DNA of 64,000 nucleotides from PRDV01 sp963710865 (GTDB lineage: Bacteria; Babelota; Babeliae; Babelales; Babelaceae), in the NCBI GenBank assembly GCA_963710865.1, contig CAVQBR010000001.1, positions 62,001 to 126,000 of the forward strand, given 5' to 3'. Of this stretch, positions 51,983-61,499 are shown piece after piece. The first letter of the stretch is position 1, and every line of letters starts with the position of its first letter. The position numbers and the translations under genes were made by a program. The notes under the pieces are model-generated. The model was not told the origin of the DNA. It searched no databases and worked only from the letters and a program-made list of their open reading frames with translations.

Positions 51983-52516
51983 TCAGATCATTAAGCTTCT
52001 ATTTTGCTCAAGCTGCTTCTCTAATAGAGCAACTATCTGAGCACGTTTTTCCCTTATAACAGCAAACACTTCTGGTCGAATGGTCTCGGGCATCTCTAAT
52101 AAGAAAGCTTGTTTAGCATATCCCAAGTAGGTAAGCCCATCAGGTTGATTACGGCCAGCAAGATCTGCACGATAAGCTAAGAGTACCTTAACCACTTCAG
52201 GCTTGCAGAACCCTATTGCACTGCGCAATGCATCGCCGCCATAAAATTCACCTCTATTTATAACTGCACCAGCATCTAATAATGCTTTCACCACCTGAAC
52301 ATGGCCCCTACACGCAGCAATACCTAAAGGAGTTCCGCAGACTCCGTAGACATTTAAATCCGCTCCTGCACTTATAAAAGCTTTGACTTCAGCCAAATCG
52401 CCCACTTTTGCTGCAGCATAGAGGGCGGGTTCATTTGCAATGTGCACCATTGCTTTTACTGTTACGTGGCTCATCAATTGTATGAGTAGAATACCCAGCG
52501 TAATCTTCTTTTGCAT
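51983..52516 (-). CDS. Small secreted ankyrin-repeat protein (177 aa)
   Basis: Signal peptide ITLGILLIQLMSHVTVKAM. Ankyrin repeats: EPALYAAAKVGDLAEVKAFI, CGTPLGIAACRGHVQVVKAL, GGDALRSAIGFCKPEVVKVL and a last degenerate unit DGLTYLGYAKQAFLLEM. It ends in a charged helix. Between it and the plsC remnant, 51762-51982 shows nothing recognisable. Function: protein binding; target unknown. Confidence 0.8.
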   Translation of the reverse strand: MQKKITLGILLIQLMSHVTVKAMVHIANEPALYAAAKVGDLAEVKAFISAGADLNVYGVCGTPLGIAACRGHVQVVKALLDAGAVINRGEFYGGDALRSAIGFCKPEVVKVLLAYRADLAGRNQPDGLTYLGYAKQAFLLEMPETIRPEVFAVIREKRAQIVALLEKQLEQNRSLMI

Positions 52517-52616
52517 TGTTCTATCCCTTTAAAGTTTATAACGCATCATAGCAATGGTAACAATACTACCCATATCTGTCAACAACCTAATTAAATTAAA
52601 TTGTTTTATTCTCTAT

Positions 52617-53504
52617 TTAGCTCTTATGTGCCCCAAAAAAGTCTCTACACCGCTCAAGCAGCCTTTCAAATTCATGATAATTGGCTGATTCGGATCCCTG
52701 TCCTCGTATGAATGTTATTCCGAGGATACCCGAGCCCTTGGGAGCATAATATACAAGCTCATCGCGCATCATTCCTCGTTCATTTTTCATAACAACTTGG
52801 GCATTGATCATATATCGTAAATGATCTAGAGATGGCTGATTTTTCAGCGTTATAAGATGTCCTTGCACCGGAATTAAGCGACGATCTTCCGTCAACGCCT
52901 GTGCACCACGACCGGTACAATTGAAGATGAGGGAACACTCAGCATCACTCCAAGCCACTATCTCTTTTCTGATAATGGGAATGCCGAGGTCACGCACTAA
53001 TGTATGAAGCTCATTTAGGAGCACTGGTGCTTCGATCCAGATAGTTCTATATTCACGGGCTGCATAGCTCTTGCCATTCTTAAAATCGATGGTGACAGTG
53101 TGGGGTATATCCATAAGACTATGTTCGATATATGGTGCAAACCCCGGATCGATGCCAAGGCTATAATAGGCAGGAAGAAGTTGGCATCCTTGTTTGATAA
53201 ACGGATGGGTCCCTTGCGCAATCTGCTTATAAGCCTTGTAGGATTCGATACCGGCCGAAAGGAAGAGAGCAGCTTCCTCAGGAGTAGAGCTTTTTCGTGG
53301 GCGAGGAAAAAAGAACCCCGCGGCTTTGGAAGAGGGCATCCCTTCGATTTCACGAGCAATAATATGTACCTCATATCCTTTACGAGCTAACAGAACTGCT
53401 GTTAATAAGCCATAACATCCAGCACCGGTAACGCAAATAGGTCTGTTTTTCAAGCGTGGCAGTCCCTCAAATTGATAAACTGTTGACCATTTAATTGTAA
53501 TCAC
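52617..53504 (-). CDS. DAO-like flavoprotein, N-terminally truncated copy
   Basis: 295 residues; the GTG start at 53504 overlaps the stop of the ankyrin gene upstream (GTGA). From PRLKNRPICV onward it is almost identical to the protein at 56046-57107: the Rossmann motif VTGAGCYGLLTAVLLARKGY, then AAGFFFPRPRKSSTPEEAAL and LIFNCTGRGAQALTEDRRLI. It lacks the first ~77 residues of that protein, which carry the NYGQGG motif that in D-amino-acid oxidases binds FAD; 18 unrelated residues replace them. It may be non-functional or need another subunit. Still open and overlapping its upstream neighbour, so it is probably translated. Confidence 0.75.
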   Translation of the reverse strand: MITIKWSTVYQFEGLPRLKNRPICVTGAGCYGLLTAVLLARKGYEVHIIAREIEGMPSSKAAGFFFPRPRKSSTPEEAALFLSAGIESYKAYKQIAQGTHPFIKQGCQLLPAYYSLGIDPGFAPYIEHSLMDIPHTVTIDFKNGKSYAAREYRTIWIEAPVLLNELHTLVRDLGIPIIRKEIVAWSDAECSLIFNCTGRGAQALTEDRRLIPVQGHLITLKNQPSLDHLRYMINAQVVMKNERGMMRDELVYYAPKGSGILGITFIRGQGSESANYHEFERLLERCRDFFGAHKS

Positions 53505-55753
53505 TCATGCAACAATCCAATTATCTCAGCATCCTGGGCTTCATCTAGCGGTGTTCGTCCATACTTGTCGGCTTTATTTCGATTGGCGCCAGCCTTCAGC
53601 AATAGCCGCACCATTTCAATCTTATTATACTTTACAGCTAACAACAAAGGCGTTCTGCCATTTGAATCAACCTGATCTTTATTAGCACCGGCATCCAGCA
53701 ACAACCGGACCACTTCAGCAGGAATAGGCCAACAACAAGGGCCTGTAGCAAGGTGCAATTCCTTGTCTATATCAGCACCAGCCCGCAACAACAACCGGAC
53801 TACTTCAACATTCCCCATGGCTGTAGCTACATGCAATGGTGTGATTCCATCTACATTTTTCTCATTCTTATCTGCACCCCGAACCAATAATCTGGCCACA
53901 TGTTCAGTATGACCTGACTGAGCTGCATGCCACAAATCTTCTTCACCCGGAGCAAGCCAAAATTGTTTATTCGTTTGTACCGATGCAGACCTTCTCTTCC
54001 CTTCATGTTCTGCTATACTCGCTCTTAATAACCGCTCATTTTCTAAAGTCCTTCGTTCATCCTCCGTTCGCCTTTTTTCCTCTTCTTGCGCTAACCTCGC
54101 CAACTGAATTTCATAAGACCTTCGCGCCTCTTCTTGCATTTTTTCTGTTTCTGCTATCATTGCTCTTAACAGCTCATTTTCCATGGTCCTTTGCTCATCT
54201 TCCAGCCGCAATTTTTCCTCTTCTGCAGCTAACCTTATAGCTAGCTGTTCAGATGATGCAGCTGAGCCAATACCAACACTCACAGGTGATGCAGCATTAA
54301 GTCTCGGGGGACCATAGACGAAGGCAGGATGCAGCAACTGTGGATCAGGATTCGATTGTATTCGTATTTGTGCGAGTCGGGCTTCTAATTCTTCTCGCTC
54401 TTTCTTTTCTTTTAGAAGAGCTTCCGAAACTCTTCTTGCTTCTTCTTCTAATCGCTTTTTTTCTTCTTCTAATTTGCTTACTTCCCCACGATCTTTCTTT
54501 CCATTCTTTTCCTTACGATCTTTATGCGTTCCTGAGGCCCTATGCATTCTAGGTTCACTAACTGAGCTTCTCTTTTCTAACTCAGCACCAGAACCATCAG
54601 ATCGACTTGGTCTATCATTGTGCATTAAATCTCCAATCTTTCCGCGACCGCGCCTTTCCTGTATTCTACCCCTTTCCTCACTAATTTTTTTCATAAGGAA
54701 GAACCCTTGTTCTTGTACCAACCGATCATAAGATTGCTGAGCAGCCTTTTGGGCATATTCCAAAGCCGCATCAAAATCCTTTGAAAGACCACGCCCTTCA
54801 AATAAGCATTCTGCTAATATCAAGCATGAGAGCGCTTGCATTCCTGGATGTACGCTCTGAGCTACAAGTATCCTAGCATACTTTATCACTTTACTAGGCC
54901 TAACCTCAACACCATTCGCATTACCATGATATATTTGCATCATCTTTCCCAGAATAAGATAATGATTCTCCGAATCAAGCTTAACCTTACGTAAGGCTCG
55001 CTTATAATTGTCCAATGCAAGTTGCCATTGATCAGAATCAAAACATTCGTTTCCTTTAATGAGATACTCGCCCGCTTTAGATTTCTTATCTGTTTGAACA
55101 ACATTTTCGCTTGATCTCCCATCTAAATCGCTAGATAGCATCGATTTATCAGAGCTGGCTGCCGCAGCTGATTTTAGCATCGCTGCATTTGCCAGCAATG
55201 ATGCTGATATCATTGGTGATTTAGAAGATACTTCACTCTGATCAATCTGGCTGGAAGTCTTTCCTTGCATATAAGACGGTTTTATAGGCAGAACAGTCAG
55301 AGGTGTGCTTTTAATTGGAGTTTTCATAAATTCAACTATGTGAATGTGCCCTTTTCGAGTAGCTACAAGTAAAGGGATTTCATTCTCATAGGAAAGGGTT
55401 CTATCTGCACCCGCTTGAAGCAATAACTCAACGATTGCTAAATACCCCAATTCTGCTGCTCTATATAACGGGGATGGACCGTTCAAGAATTTATTTGCGT
55501 CTGCACCCGCATCTAGCAGAACTTTAACCACTCCATAGTAACCCTGGTCCACGGCAATATACAAAACCGTTGAACCTTCAGGTGTGAGCATATCTTTATC
55601 AACACCTGCGTCTAATAAAAATTTGACAATCTCAGTTTGACCAGATTTACAAGCTCGAAGTAATTTTTCACCGTCTGAAAGGTGAACTCGCGTTTTGACC
55701 ATCCCGTTTACGATACCGAAACTAAGCACAAGTGTTAATAGAAAGCGATTCAT
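53501..55753 (-). CDS. Secreted ankyrin / TPR-Sel1 / coiled-coil / ankyrin protein (750 aa)
   Basis: Start at 55753, with AGGAG eight bases upstream. Signal peptide FLLTLVLSFGIVNGM. Residues ~30-150 hold four ankyrin repeats (GSTVLYIAVDQGYYGVVKVL). A TPR/Sel1-like part follows near 220-340 (SDQWQLALDNYKRALRK; LAECLFEGRGLSKDFDAALE). Residues 400-600 are a strongly charged coiled coil (EEEKKRLEEEARRVSEALLK; EEEKRRTEDERRTLENERLL). The C-terminus has four more ankyrin repeats (DGITPLHVATAMGNVEVVRL; GRTPLLLAVKYNKIEMVRLL). This architecture looks like a scaffold for several partners. It is coupled to the truncated DAO-like gene downstream. Confidence 0.85.
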   Translation of the reverse strand: MNRFLLTLVLSFGIVNGMVKTRVHLSDGEKLLRACKSGQTEIVKFLLDAGVDKDMLTPEGSTVLYIAVDQGYYGVVKVLLDAGADANKFLNGPSPLYRAAELGYLAIVELLLQAGADRTLSYENEIPLLVATRKGHIHIVEFMKTPIKSTPLTVLPIKPSYMQGKTSSQIDQSEVSSKSPMISASLLANAAMLKSAAAASSDKSMLSSDLDGRSSENVVQTDKKSKAGEYLIKGNECFDSDQWQLALDNYKRALRKVKLDSENHYLILGKMMQIYHGNANGVEVRPSKVIKYARILVAQSVHPGMQALSCLILAECLFEGRGLSKDFDAALEYAQKAAQQSYDRLVQEQGFFLMKKISEERGRIQERRGRGKIGDLMHNDRPSRSDGSGAELEKRSSVSEPRMHRASGTHKDRKEKNGKKDRGEVSKLEEEKKRLEEEARRVSEALLKEKKEREELEARLAQIRIQSNPDPQLLHPAFVYGPPRLNAASPVSVGIGSAASSEQLAIRLAAEEEKLRLEDEQRTMENELLRAMIAETEKMQEEARRSYEIQLARLAQEEEKRRTEDERRTLENERLLRASIAEHEGKRRSASVQTNKQFWLAPGEEDLWHAAQSGHTEHVARLLVRGADKNEKNVDGITPLHVATAMGNVEVVRLLLRAGADIDKELHLATGPCCWPIPAEVVRLLLDAGANKDQVDSNGRTPLLLAVKYNKIEMVRLLLKAGANRNKADKYGRTPLDEAQDAEIIGLLHE

Positions 55754-56045
55754 CGTTTTTTCTCCTTTCAAAAAGTTCATCAATTACTGGTAATTCTATT
55801 TCTTAATCTCTTAAAGTCAAGATGCTCTTTAGTAGCCACCAGAAATGTTTCTGGTTAGGTCTCTAAGAATAGCCTTCACAATTTAGCTCCAGCGAGGTAC
55901 AATCGGCTTACTCAACATTAGAAACTATATAATGCCATTCCTCGGCATTAAGGAAATACTATTGGAAACTTCCACAAAAAATAAATTCGCATTGAAAAAC
56001 TTCGCATTGAGGCTTGTTAATATTTGCTCTCTGACTCTCCAAGGT

Positions 56046-57107
56046 CTACCATGTCCCAAAGAAGTCTCTACATCGCTCAAGCAACCTCTCAAACTCATGA
56101 TAATTCGCCGTTTCTGAGCCCTGCCCTCGTATGAAGGTAATTCCGAGGATACCCGAGCCCTTGGGAGCATAATACACAAGCTCATCGCGCATCATTCCTC
56201 GTTCATTTTTCATAACGACCTGGGCATTGATCATATATCGTAAATGATCTAGAGATGGCTGATTTTTCAGCGTTATAAGATGTCCTTGCACCGGAATTAA
56301 GCGACGATCTTCCGTCAACGCCTGTGCACCGTGACCGGTACAATTGAAGATGAGGGAACACTCAGTATCACTCCAAGCCACTATCTCTTTTCTGATAATG
56401 GCAATGCCGAGGTCACGCACTAATGTATGAAGCTCATTTAGGAGCACTGGTGCTTCGATCCAGATAGTTTTATATTCACGAGCTTGATAACTCTTTCCAT
56501 TCTTAAAATCGATGGTGACAGTGTGGGATATATCCATAAGACCATGTTCGATATATGGTGCAAACCCCGGATCGATGCCAAGGCTATAATAGGCAGGAAG
56601 AAGGTGGCATCCTTGTTTGATAAACGGATGGGTCCCTTGCGCAATCTGCTTATAAGCCTTGTAGGATTCAATACCAGCCGAAAGGAAGAGAGCAGCTTCC
56701 TCAGGAGTAGAACTCTTTCGTGGACGAGGAAAAAAGAATCCTGCTGCCTTGGAAGAGGGTACCCCTTCAATCTCGCGAGCAACAATATGTACCTCATATC
56801 CTTTACGAGCTAAGAGAACGGCTGTTAATAAGCCATAACATCCAGCACCAATAACGCAAATAGGTCTGTTTTTCAGGCGAGGCTCGAGTATAAGCCGTGC
56901 CTCAAATTGACGTAGAGATTTCTCAACACAACCGAACAAAAAGGTCCAGCCAGCACCGCCTTGCCCATAGTTGTGATAAATGAATGTATTGCCTTGAATT
57001 TGCTCCTCGGTACGAAAGATGCGTTCTCGATGGGAGCGAATACAGACTATTCGTTCTTCGATATGCTCACACGAAAGAGACGGTGGTGTGAGCTCTACTC
57101 GTATCAT
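56046..57107 (-). CDS. D-amino-acid-oxidase-like flavoprotein, circularly permuted
   Basis: 353 residues. The N-terminal ~65 residues (IVCIRSHRERIFRTEEQIQG, then FIYHNYGQGGAGWTFLFGC, residues 46-51 NYGQGG) correspond to the C-terminal end of classical D-amino-acid oxidases. The Rossmann start ICVIGAGCYGLLTAVLLA (85-92 VIGAGCYG) follows, then LIFNCTGHGAQALTEDRRL, and the chain ends where the classical enzyme has its last strands before the NYGHGG part. Order is thus swapped. It should bind FAD; the substrate (a D-amino acid or related amine) is unknown. It starts two bases after the membrane-protein gene upstream, so both are one operon. Confidence 0.8.
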   Translation of the reverse strand: MIRVELTPPSLSCEHIEERIVCIRSHRERIFRTEEQIQGNTFIYHNYGQGGAGWTFLFGCVEKSLRQFEARLILEPRLKNRPICVIGAGCYGLLTAVLLARKGYEVHIVAREIEGVPSSKAAGFFFPRPRKSSTPEEAALFLSAGIESYKAYKQIAQGTHPFIKQGCHLLPAYYSLGIDPGFAPYIEHGLMDISHTVTIDFKNGKSYQAREYKTIWIEAPVLLNELHTLVRDLGIAIIRKEIVAWSDTECSLIFNCTGHGAQALTEDRRLIPVQGHLITLKNQPSLDHLRYMINAQVVMKNERGMMRDELVYYAPKGSGILGITFIRGQGSETANYHEFERLLERCRDFFGTW

Positions 57108-57109
57108 GA

Positions 57110-57868
57110 TTAACGTTTGTAATAAAAGCTAAACTGTTCATGAATTCGCTTTATATAGACATTGGTAAGTACACACACGTAATAGGGGATAATAAGTCCA
57201 TAGAGAATAACCCAGCCTATAAAGGGAAGAAACTCAGAGGACTGAAAGAGAAATGAGCACAGATACCCGGCGGAGATAACAAGCCTCAATACGAGGTACG
57301 CAAGAATGAAAAATGGGTAATTGGTAAAAAACATCGTAAGGGCTCGAAAGAAAGCGTAGATATATTCAATCACCGTTCGCCGAGAATCGAGCATGAACAG
57401 CACCCAGATTATACTAAACGGAGAGATATACGGAATAAGAATACCAAGAGCCTCAGAGCCAGGGAGCCAGGTACGGCCTACCAAGAGAAGTAGCCGCAAG
57501 AACACCTCATAGCTATACTGTACAACCTTATTGACGGAGAAGAACATCGGCCACTGGAGGAAAATGAGTATCCCCACAAATAAAATCCACTCAGCCACTT
57601 CAAACTGTTTCCAGTAGGAAAGATGCTTTTGGAGTATCGATGGACGAGCTGCCCTCACAAGTATAGTGATATAAAAAGCAAGCACCAAGCTTTGCAAATC
57701 AAGCAAAAGACCCGCAAGCAAAAAAAGAACCGGGATGAACCAGATTGAGAGCAGTGCTCCATAGAGCTGGAAAAGCGATTTGAGCGAGACCAACAGAAGT
57801 AATGAAAGATTTTTGGGCCGCAAGAGCTCTATCGATTCTTTCCATGGTGTAAGAAGAAAATGTGCCAT
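57110..57868 (-). CDS. Polytopic membrane protein of unknown function (252 aa)
   Basis: Six to seven predicted membrane helices (LSIWFIPVLFLLAGLLLDLQ; AEWILFVGILIFLQWPMFF; IPYISPFSIIWVLFMLD; FLPFIGWVILYGLIIPYYV). No family signature was recognised. It starts divergently from the ABC transporter at 57955, with 86 bases between, and is cotranscribed with the DAO-like gene. Confidence 0.7.
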   Translation of the reverse strand: MAHFLLTPWKESIELLRPKNLSLLLLVSLKSLFQLYGALLSIWFIPVLFLLAGLLLDLQSLVLAFYITILVRAARPSILQKHLSYWKQFEVAEWILFVGILIFLQWPMFFSVNKVVQYSYEVFLRLLLLVGRTWLPGSEALGILIPYISPFSIIWVLFMLDSRRTVIEYIYAFFRALTMFFTNYPFFILAYLVLRLVISAGYLCSFLFQSSEFLPFIGWVILYGLIIPYYVCVLTNVYIKRIHEQFSFYYKR

Positions 57869-57954
57869 CTCTGTACTCTCCTTATAAATCTATAGTATAC
57901 TAGCTAGAATAGCATAGCTCGTAGAGTTTATAAATCCCTTAATGAGAGATTTCT

Positions 57955-59814
57955 ATGTTGAAACGCTTAAAGAACCTTCCTGATGCCTATTATGAGTTTT
58001 GGTTGTGGCTTGCAAACCTCAAACACAAGACACGGCTTGCTCCGCTTAATTTCCAAAACAATTGGACGCATGTGCTCTGGACTCAACGGAAGTTTCTCAC
58101 TATTGCACTATGCTGTGAGGTAATCATACAAACATTTTATGCACTGTATCCTCTTTTCATTGGAAGCATTGTAGAGAGCCAGGAGTTTTCGCATTTCCTC
58201 TATCTCATTGGAACCTGGTTTTGTATCATCATAATAGAATATATATCAGTCTATAATAGCGCCCTTCTGGAAATACAGTGTATTAATAGCGTACAATATA
58301 ATGCATTTCGTTTTTTCCTCACCGTAGATCCAATTTACCATACCATGAAAACAAGCGGTAAGCTCTTTGCAAAAATAGAACGCTGCGCACGCTCGTATGA
58401 AGACTTTCTTGATATCATTCTCTGGGATATATTGCCCGTAGTCGTAAGTGTCATAGCCGTCGTAATAGCATTCTGCAATACTCATATGGAGCTCGGTCTA
58501 GTTGCACTTGTTTTATTACTGATAATAGCCTTTATTAATATTACACTGAATCTCTTTACAAGCGCCACATTCGAACGACGACTTATTGATGCAGATGATG
58601 CTGTAAAAGCAATGAGCGTAGAAAGCTTAACACAAGTACAGCTCATTCGTTCATCATTTGCTAGCAACGAAATAGATGCACTTGCACGAGAACGAAATAA
58701 GGAGATGATGTATAAGGAAGGTACCGCTTGGTTGGCATTTGCTACCTCTATCTCTATCTCGCGACTCGCCTATTTACTGAGCGTATTCATCCTAGGATAT
58801 CTCATTCTCACTTATATAAAAAACGGCTCGGTAACGATATTAGGGGGAACAACCCTCCTTGTTACCTATCTTAACGCCACCTTCGAAATCATTATGATTG
58901 GGAGGCGTATACGAAAGCTCCTGAAAGCTGTTACTCGCATTAAAGATCTCTATTCCTTCATCCAAAATTTTGGCAAGCAAACCTTTGCAGTGCTCTCACC
59001 ATTAAAAGAACAACCCGTAGAAGCAGAACGAACCACCATAAGTATTGAGGCCCATGATCTCTATTTCGATTATAATCCTAAAGCGCGAATATTTGACCAA
59101 CATAATTTATCACTCTCAGTACCAACCAGCCAACCAAATAAGCTCTACGGCATTATAGGACCTTCCGGCATGGGAAAAACAACTCTCCTCTCACTACTTG
59201 GTGGCCAATTAAAACCTTCGAAAGGTACAGTTGTTATCAATGGGGTATCGATTTATGACGCTGATGATAATATACGCCGGACCCTTCTGGCTGTACAAGG
59301 GCAAATAGCAAGCAGCTTAAGTGGGAGCGTACGCCGTAACCTCTTACTCGGACTCCCCCTTGAAGCAACTATCTATACGGATGAGCAGATCATAAATGTG
59401 TTAAAGGAAGTAGGCATCTGGAAGATTTTTGAAGAAAAAGAAGGCCTCGCAACCCCGATCGGCGAGTCAGGCTTAACACTCTCAGGAGGACAACGACAAC
59501 GGCTTAACTTTGCCGCACTCTACCTACGTGCGCAGTATTTCAAGCCAGCGGTCATCCTTATTGATGAACCAACGAGTAGCTTAGATGAAGTCAGTGAACG
59601 CGCCATTACCACCATGATTAGTCAACTCGCGAAGCATTCACTCACCTTGGTAATCGCCCACCGCTTACGAACGCTTAATGATGCAATAGGGATACTCGAC
59701 TTTTCTCTTCTTGAAGACGAAAAAACGATCACCTTTTATAATCGAGAAGAGCTCGCACAGAAATCAACCTATTATAGGATGCTGATGCAGGGCGACATCA
59801 CAATAGATGCCTAA
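57955..59814 (+). CDS. ABC exporter, fused membrane and ATPase domains
   Basis: 619 residues. The N-terminal membrane domain has six helices (LTIALCCEVIIQTFYALYPL to LAYLLSVFILGYLILTYI). The nucleotide-binding domain holds Walker A GPSGMGKTTL, Q-loop LLAVQGQIASSLSGSVRRNL, signature LSGGQRQRLNF, Walker B AVILIDEPTSSLD and H-loop VIAHRL, all intact. As a half-transporter it should work as a homodimer in the inner membrane. Substrate unknown. Single-gene unit. Confidence 0.9.
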   Translation: MLKRLKNLPDAYYEFWLWLANLKHKTRLAPLNFQNNWTHVLWTQRKFLTIALCCEVIIQTFYALYPLFIGSIVESQEFSHFLYLIGTWFCIIIIEYISVYNSALLEIQCINSVQYNAFRFFLTVDPIYHTMKTSGKLFAKIERCARSYEDFLDIILWDILPVVVSVIAVVIAFCNTHMELGLVALVLLLIIAFINITLNLFTSATFERRLIDADDAVKAMSVESLTQVQLIRSSFASNEIDALARERNKEMMYKEGTAWLAFATSISISRLAYLLSVFILGYLILTYIKNGSVTILGGTTLLVTYLNATFEIIMIGRRIRKLLKAVTRIKDLYSFIQNFGKQTFAVLSPLKEQPVEAERTTISIEAHDLYFDYNPKARIFDQHNLSLSVPTSQPNKLYGIIGPSGMGKTTLLSLLGGQLKPSKGTVVINGVSIYDADDNIRRTLLAVQGQIASSLSGSVRRNLLLGLPLEATIYTDEQIINVLKEVGIWKIFEEKEGLATPIGESGLTLSGGQRQRLNFAALYLRAQYFKPAVILIDEPTSSLDEVSERAITTMISQLAKHSLTLVIAHRLRTLNDAIGILDFSLLEDEKTITFYNREELAQKSTYYRMLMQGDITIDA

Positions 59815-59859
59815 AGCTACAAAAAAAGCCCTCCCCAAAGGGACGGCCTCACATGACAT

Positions 59860-59884
59860 AAAAAAAGGGCATCTTTCGATGCCC
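59860..59884 (-). terminator. Rho-independent terminator of the RRM gene
   Basis: On the minus strand GGGCATC-GAAA-GATGCCC is followed by seven T. It lies six bases past the RRM stop codon. A second, less perfect hairpin (59828-59848) may end the ABC transporter transcript from the other side. Confidence 0.85.
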
Positions 59885-59890
59885 CTACTT

Positions 59891-60235
59891 TTAGAATCTA
59901 TTTCTAAATCCACCACCACCATTGCTACCACCGCCAGTATTTCGGCGTGGGCCTCGGTCTTCAAAACGTGGACGACCTGTTGAGCCTCCGCGTTCTGGCT
60001 CGCGTGCTTCATTTACACGAAGGTTACGACCGTCAAGTTCAACATTATTCATTTTCTCAATAGCCGTTTGTGCTTCATCAGCATTAGGCATTTCGACAAA
60101 AGCAAAACCACGTGGTTGACGTGTTTCTCTATCAAGAATAATTTTAACTGAATCAACTTTTCCAAATTGCTCGAAAGCATTTCGTACTGTTTCTTCAGTT
60201 GATGAGTGGGAAAGATTTCCTACATAAATATTCAT
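59891..60235 (-). CDS. RRM-type RNA-binding protein
   Basis: 114 residues. One RRM: RNP2 is MNIYVGNLSHSSTEETVRNA, RNP1 is QPRGFAFVEM, and NNVELDGRNLRVNEA closes the fold. The tail is Gly/Arg-rich (RGGSTGRPRFEDRGPRRN, then GGGSNGGGGF), as in cyanobacterial and other bacterial RRM proteins that act as RNA chaperones, often under cold. Single-gene unit with terminator. Confidence 0.93.
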   Translation of the reverse strand: MNIYVGNLSHSSTEETVRNAFEQFGKVDSVKIILDRETRQPRGFAFVEMPNADEAQTAIEKMNNVELDGRNLRVNEAREPERGGSTGRPRFEDRGPRRNTGGGSNGGGGFRNRF

Positions 60236-60658
60236 TCAACAAACCTCAAAAAAATGTTAACGGTACATAAAAATTTTCAGATTTTGCGACTTCGCAAGGA
60301 AAGACCACTCTATTAAAGAAACAATCCCAGCCTGAAGAAATCAGGCAAATAACTCAAAATATTCGTACACAAACTAAAAATAACTACTTTCAGTCTAAAC
60401 TAATCGCAAGCCAATGTCAATCGATACTAAAAAACTCGTACTATCAATGTTCTAAGTCGTCCATTGCAGAACGGTTTTGGATAAGAAACCCTTTACCTTT
60501 ACCAGCAAGACACTATTTGTGCCAGACAAGGCTTTTGCCACGCTAGCAATTACCTATCGCCAGAATTCAGATTGTTCTTCTCCGTTTCTGTATTTCTGCC
60601 TTCGATCTTTAAAAATTCGATTAATCGCACATAAAAGGACTCGGATTATGGAAAAGGC
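60236..60658. other. Intergenic region, nothing recognised
   Basis: 423 bases upstream of the RRM gene and downstream of nth, both on the minus strand. A long 5' leader for the RRM gene (as cold-shock genes have) could lie here, but I find no defined structure. A plus-strand frame at 60477-60749 overlaps nth and has no similarity. Confidence 0.45.
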
Positions 60659-61324
60659 TTATCTGCTTTTTTTGACCCCAATGCGAGGACAGTACGGTCT
60701 CACAACACAGAGGGAACAGAATGGTGAGAGAGGTACGCATATATTCTGACCCCACATAACAAGAAGGTGATTAAGGGAGATCCAATGGTCTCGAGGTACA
60801 AGAGCTTGAAGAGCATATTCTGTGGAAGTTGGATCCTTGGTATGGACCCAGCCGAGCCGATTTGCAAGCCTATGCACGTGCGTATCCACACAAATAGCTG
60901 GTATACCAAATGCCTCACCAAGTACGAGATTAGCCGTTTTTCGCCCTACCCCCTTTATAGAAAGAAGCTCTTCTTGCGTCGAAGGAACTTTACCACCAAA
61001 TCGCTCGAGGAGGATATGACAGGCATCAAGCACCGTCTGGGCTTTCTTGCGATAAAATCCTAGAGGATAAAAAAGTTCTTCAAGTTCAGAACGATCAAGC
61101 TCAATAAGTTCCTGAGGCGTTCTCACACGGGCAAAAAGCTCTTGTGAGACTTTATAGGTAACTGGATCTCGGGCCCGTAAACTCAGTAAACAGCTTATAA
61201 AAATCAGAAATGGATCACGACCGTACTTCTGTACAATCAATGTTGACATGGGTGGCGGCATATCTTTTGTTGCTTCCTTCAGCAGGGAGAGCACTTTTAT
61301 AATCCGTTCTTGTAATTCTGTCAT
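60659..61324 (-). CDS. nth: Endonuclease III
   Basis: 221 residues, usual length. Helix-hairpin-helix LLSIKGVGRKTANLVLGEAF with the catalytic Lys; catalytic Asp in ICVDTHVHRLANRLGW. The 4Fe-4S cluster loop CVPLSPFCSLCVVRPYC has the C-x6-C-x2-C-x5-C spacing. It removes oxidised pyrimidines and nicks the abasic site in base-excision repair. Confidence 0.96.
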   Translation of the reverse strand: MTELQERIIKVLSLLKEATKDMPPPMSTLIVQKYGRDPFLIFISCLLSLRARDPVTYKVSQELFARVRTPQELIELDRSELEELFYPLGFYRKKAQTVLDACHILLERFGGKVPSTQEELLSIKGVGRKTANLVLGEAFGIPAICVDTHVHRLANRLGWVHTKDPTSTEYALQALVPRDHWISLNHLLVMWGQNICVPLSPFCSLCVVRPYCPRIGVKKSR

Positions 61325-61499
61325 TGGTACCTCTAGAAAAGTGTAGCTGATTTAGCATAACAATCAATGGTAGCCTTTGACTCAACATCTTTGCTGCTTT
61401 ATAGAATGCCGAACTTTTACCGATCCTTTCCTTTAAAAATCAGGAAAAAATTGCTACACTGTCATAAGTTACCTGAGTAAACAAAAGATACCAAGAATA

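Noticed and set aside
53983..54552. Hydrophobic plus-strand frames opposite the coiled coil of the ankyrin protein
   Set aside because: The same antisense effect of Lys/Glu/Arg-rich codons.
60477..60749. 90-residue plus-strand frame
   Set aside because: Overlaps the end of nth on the other strand, with no ribosome site or motif.
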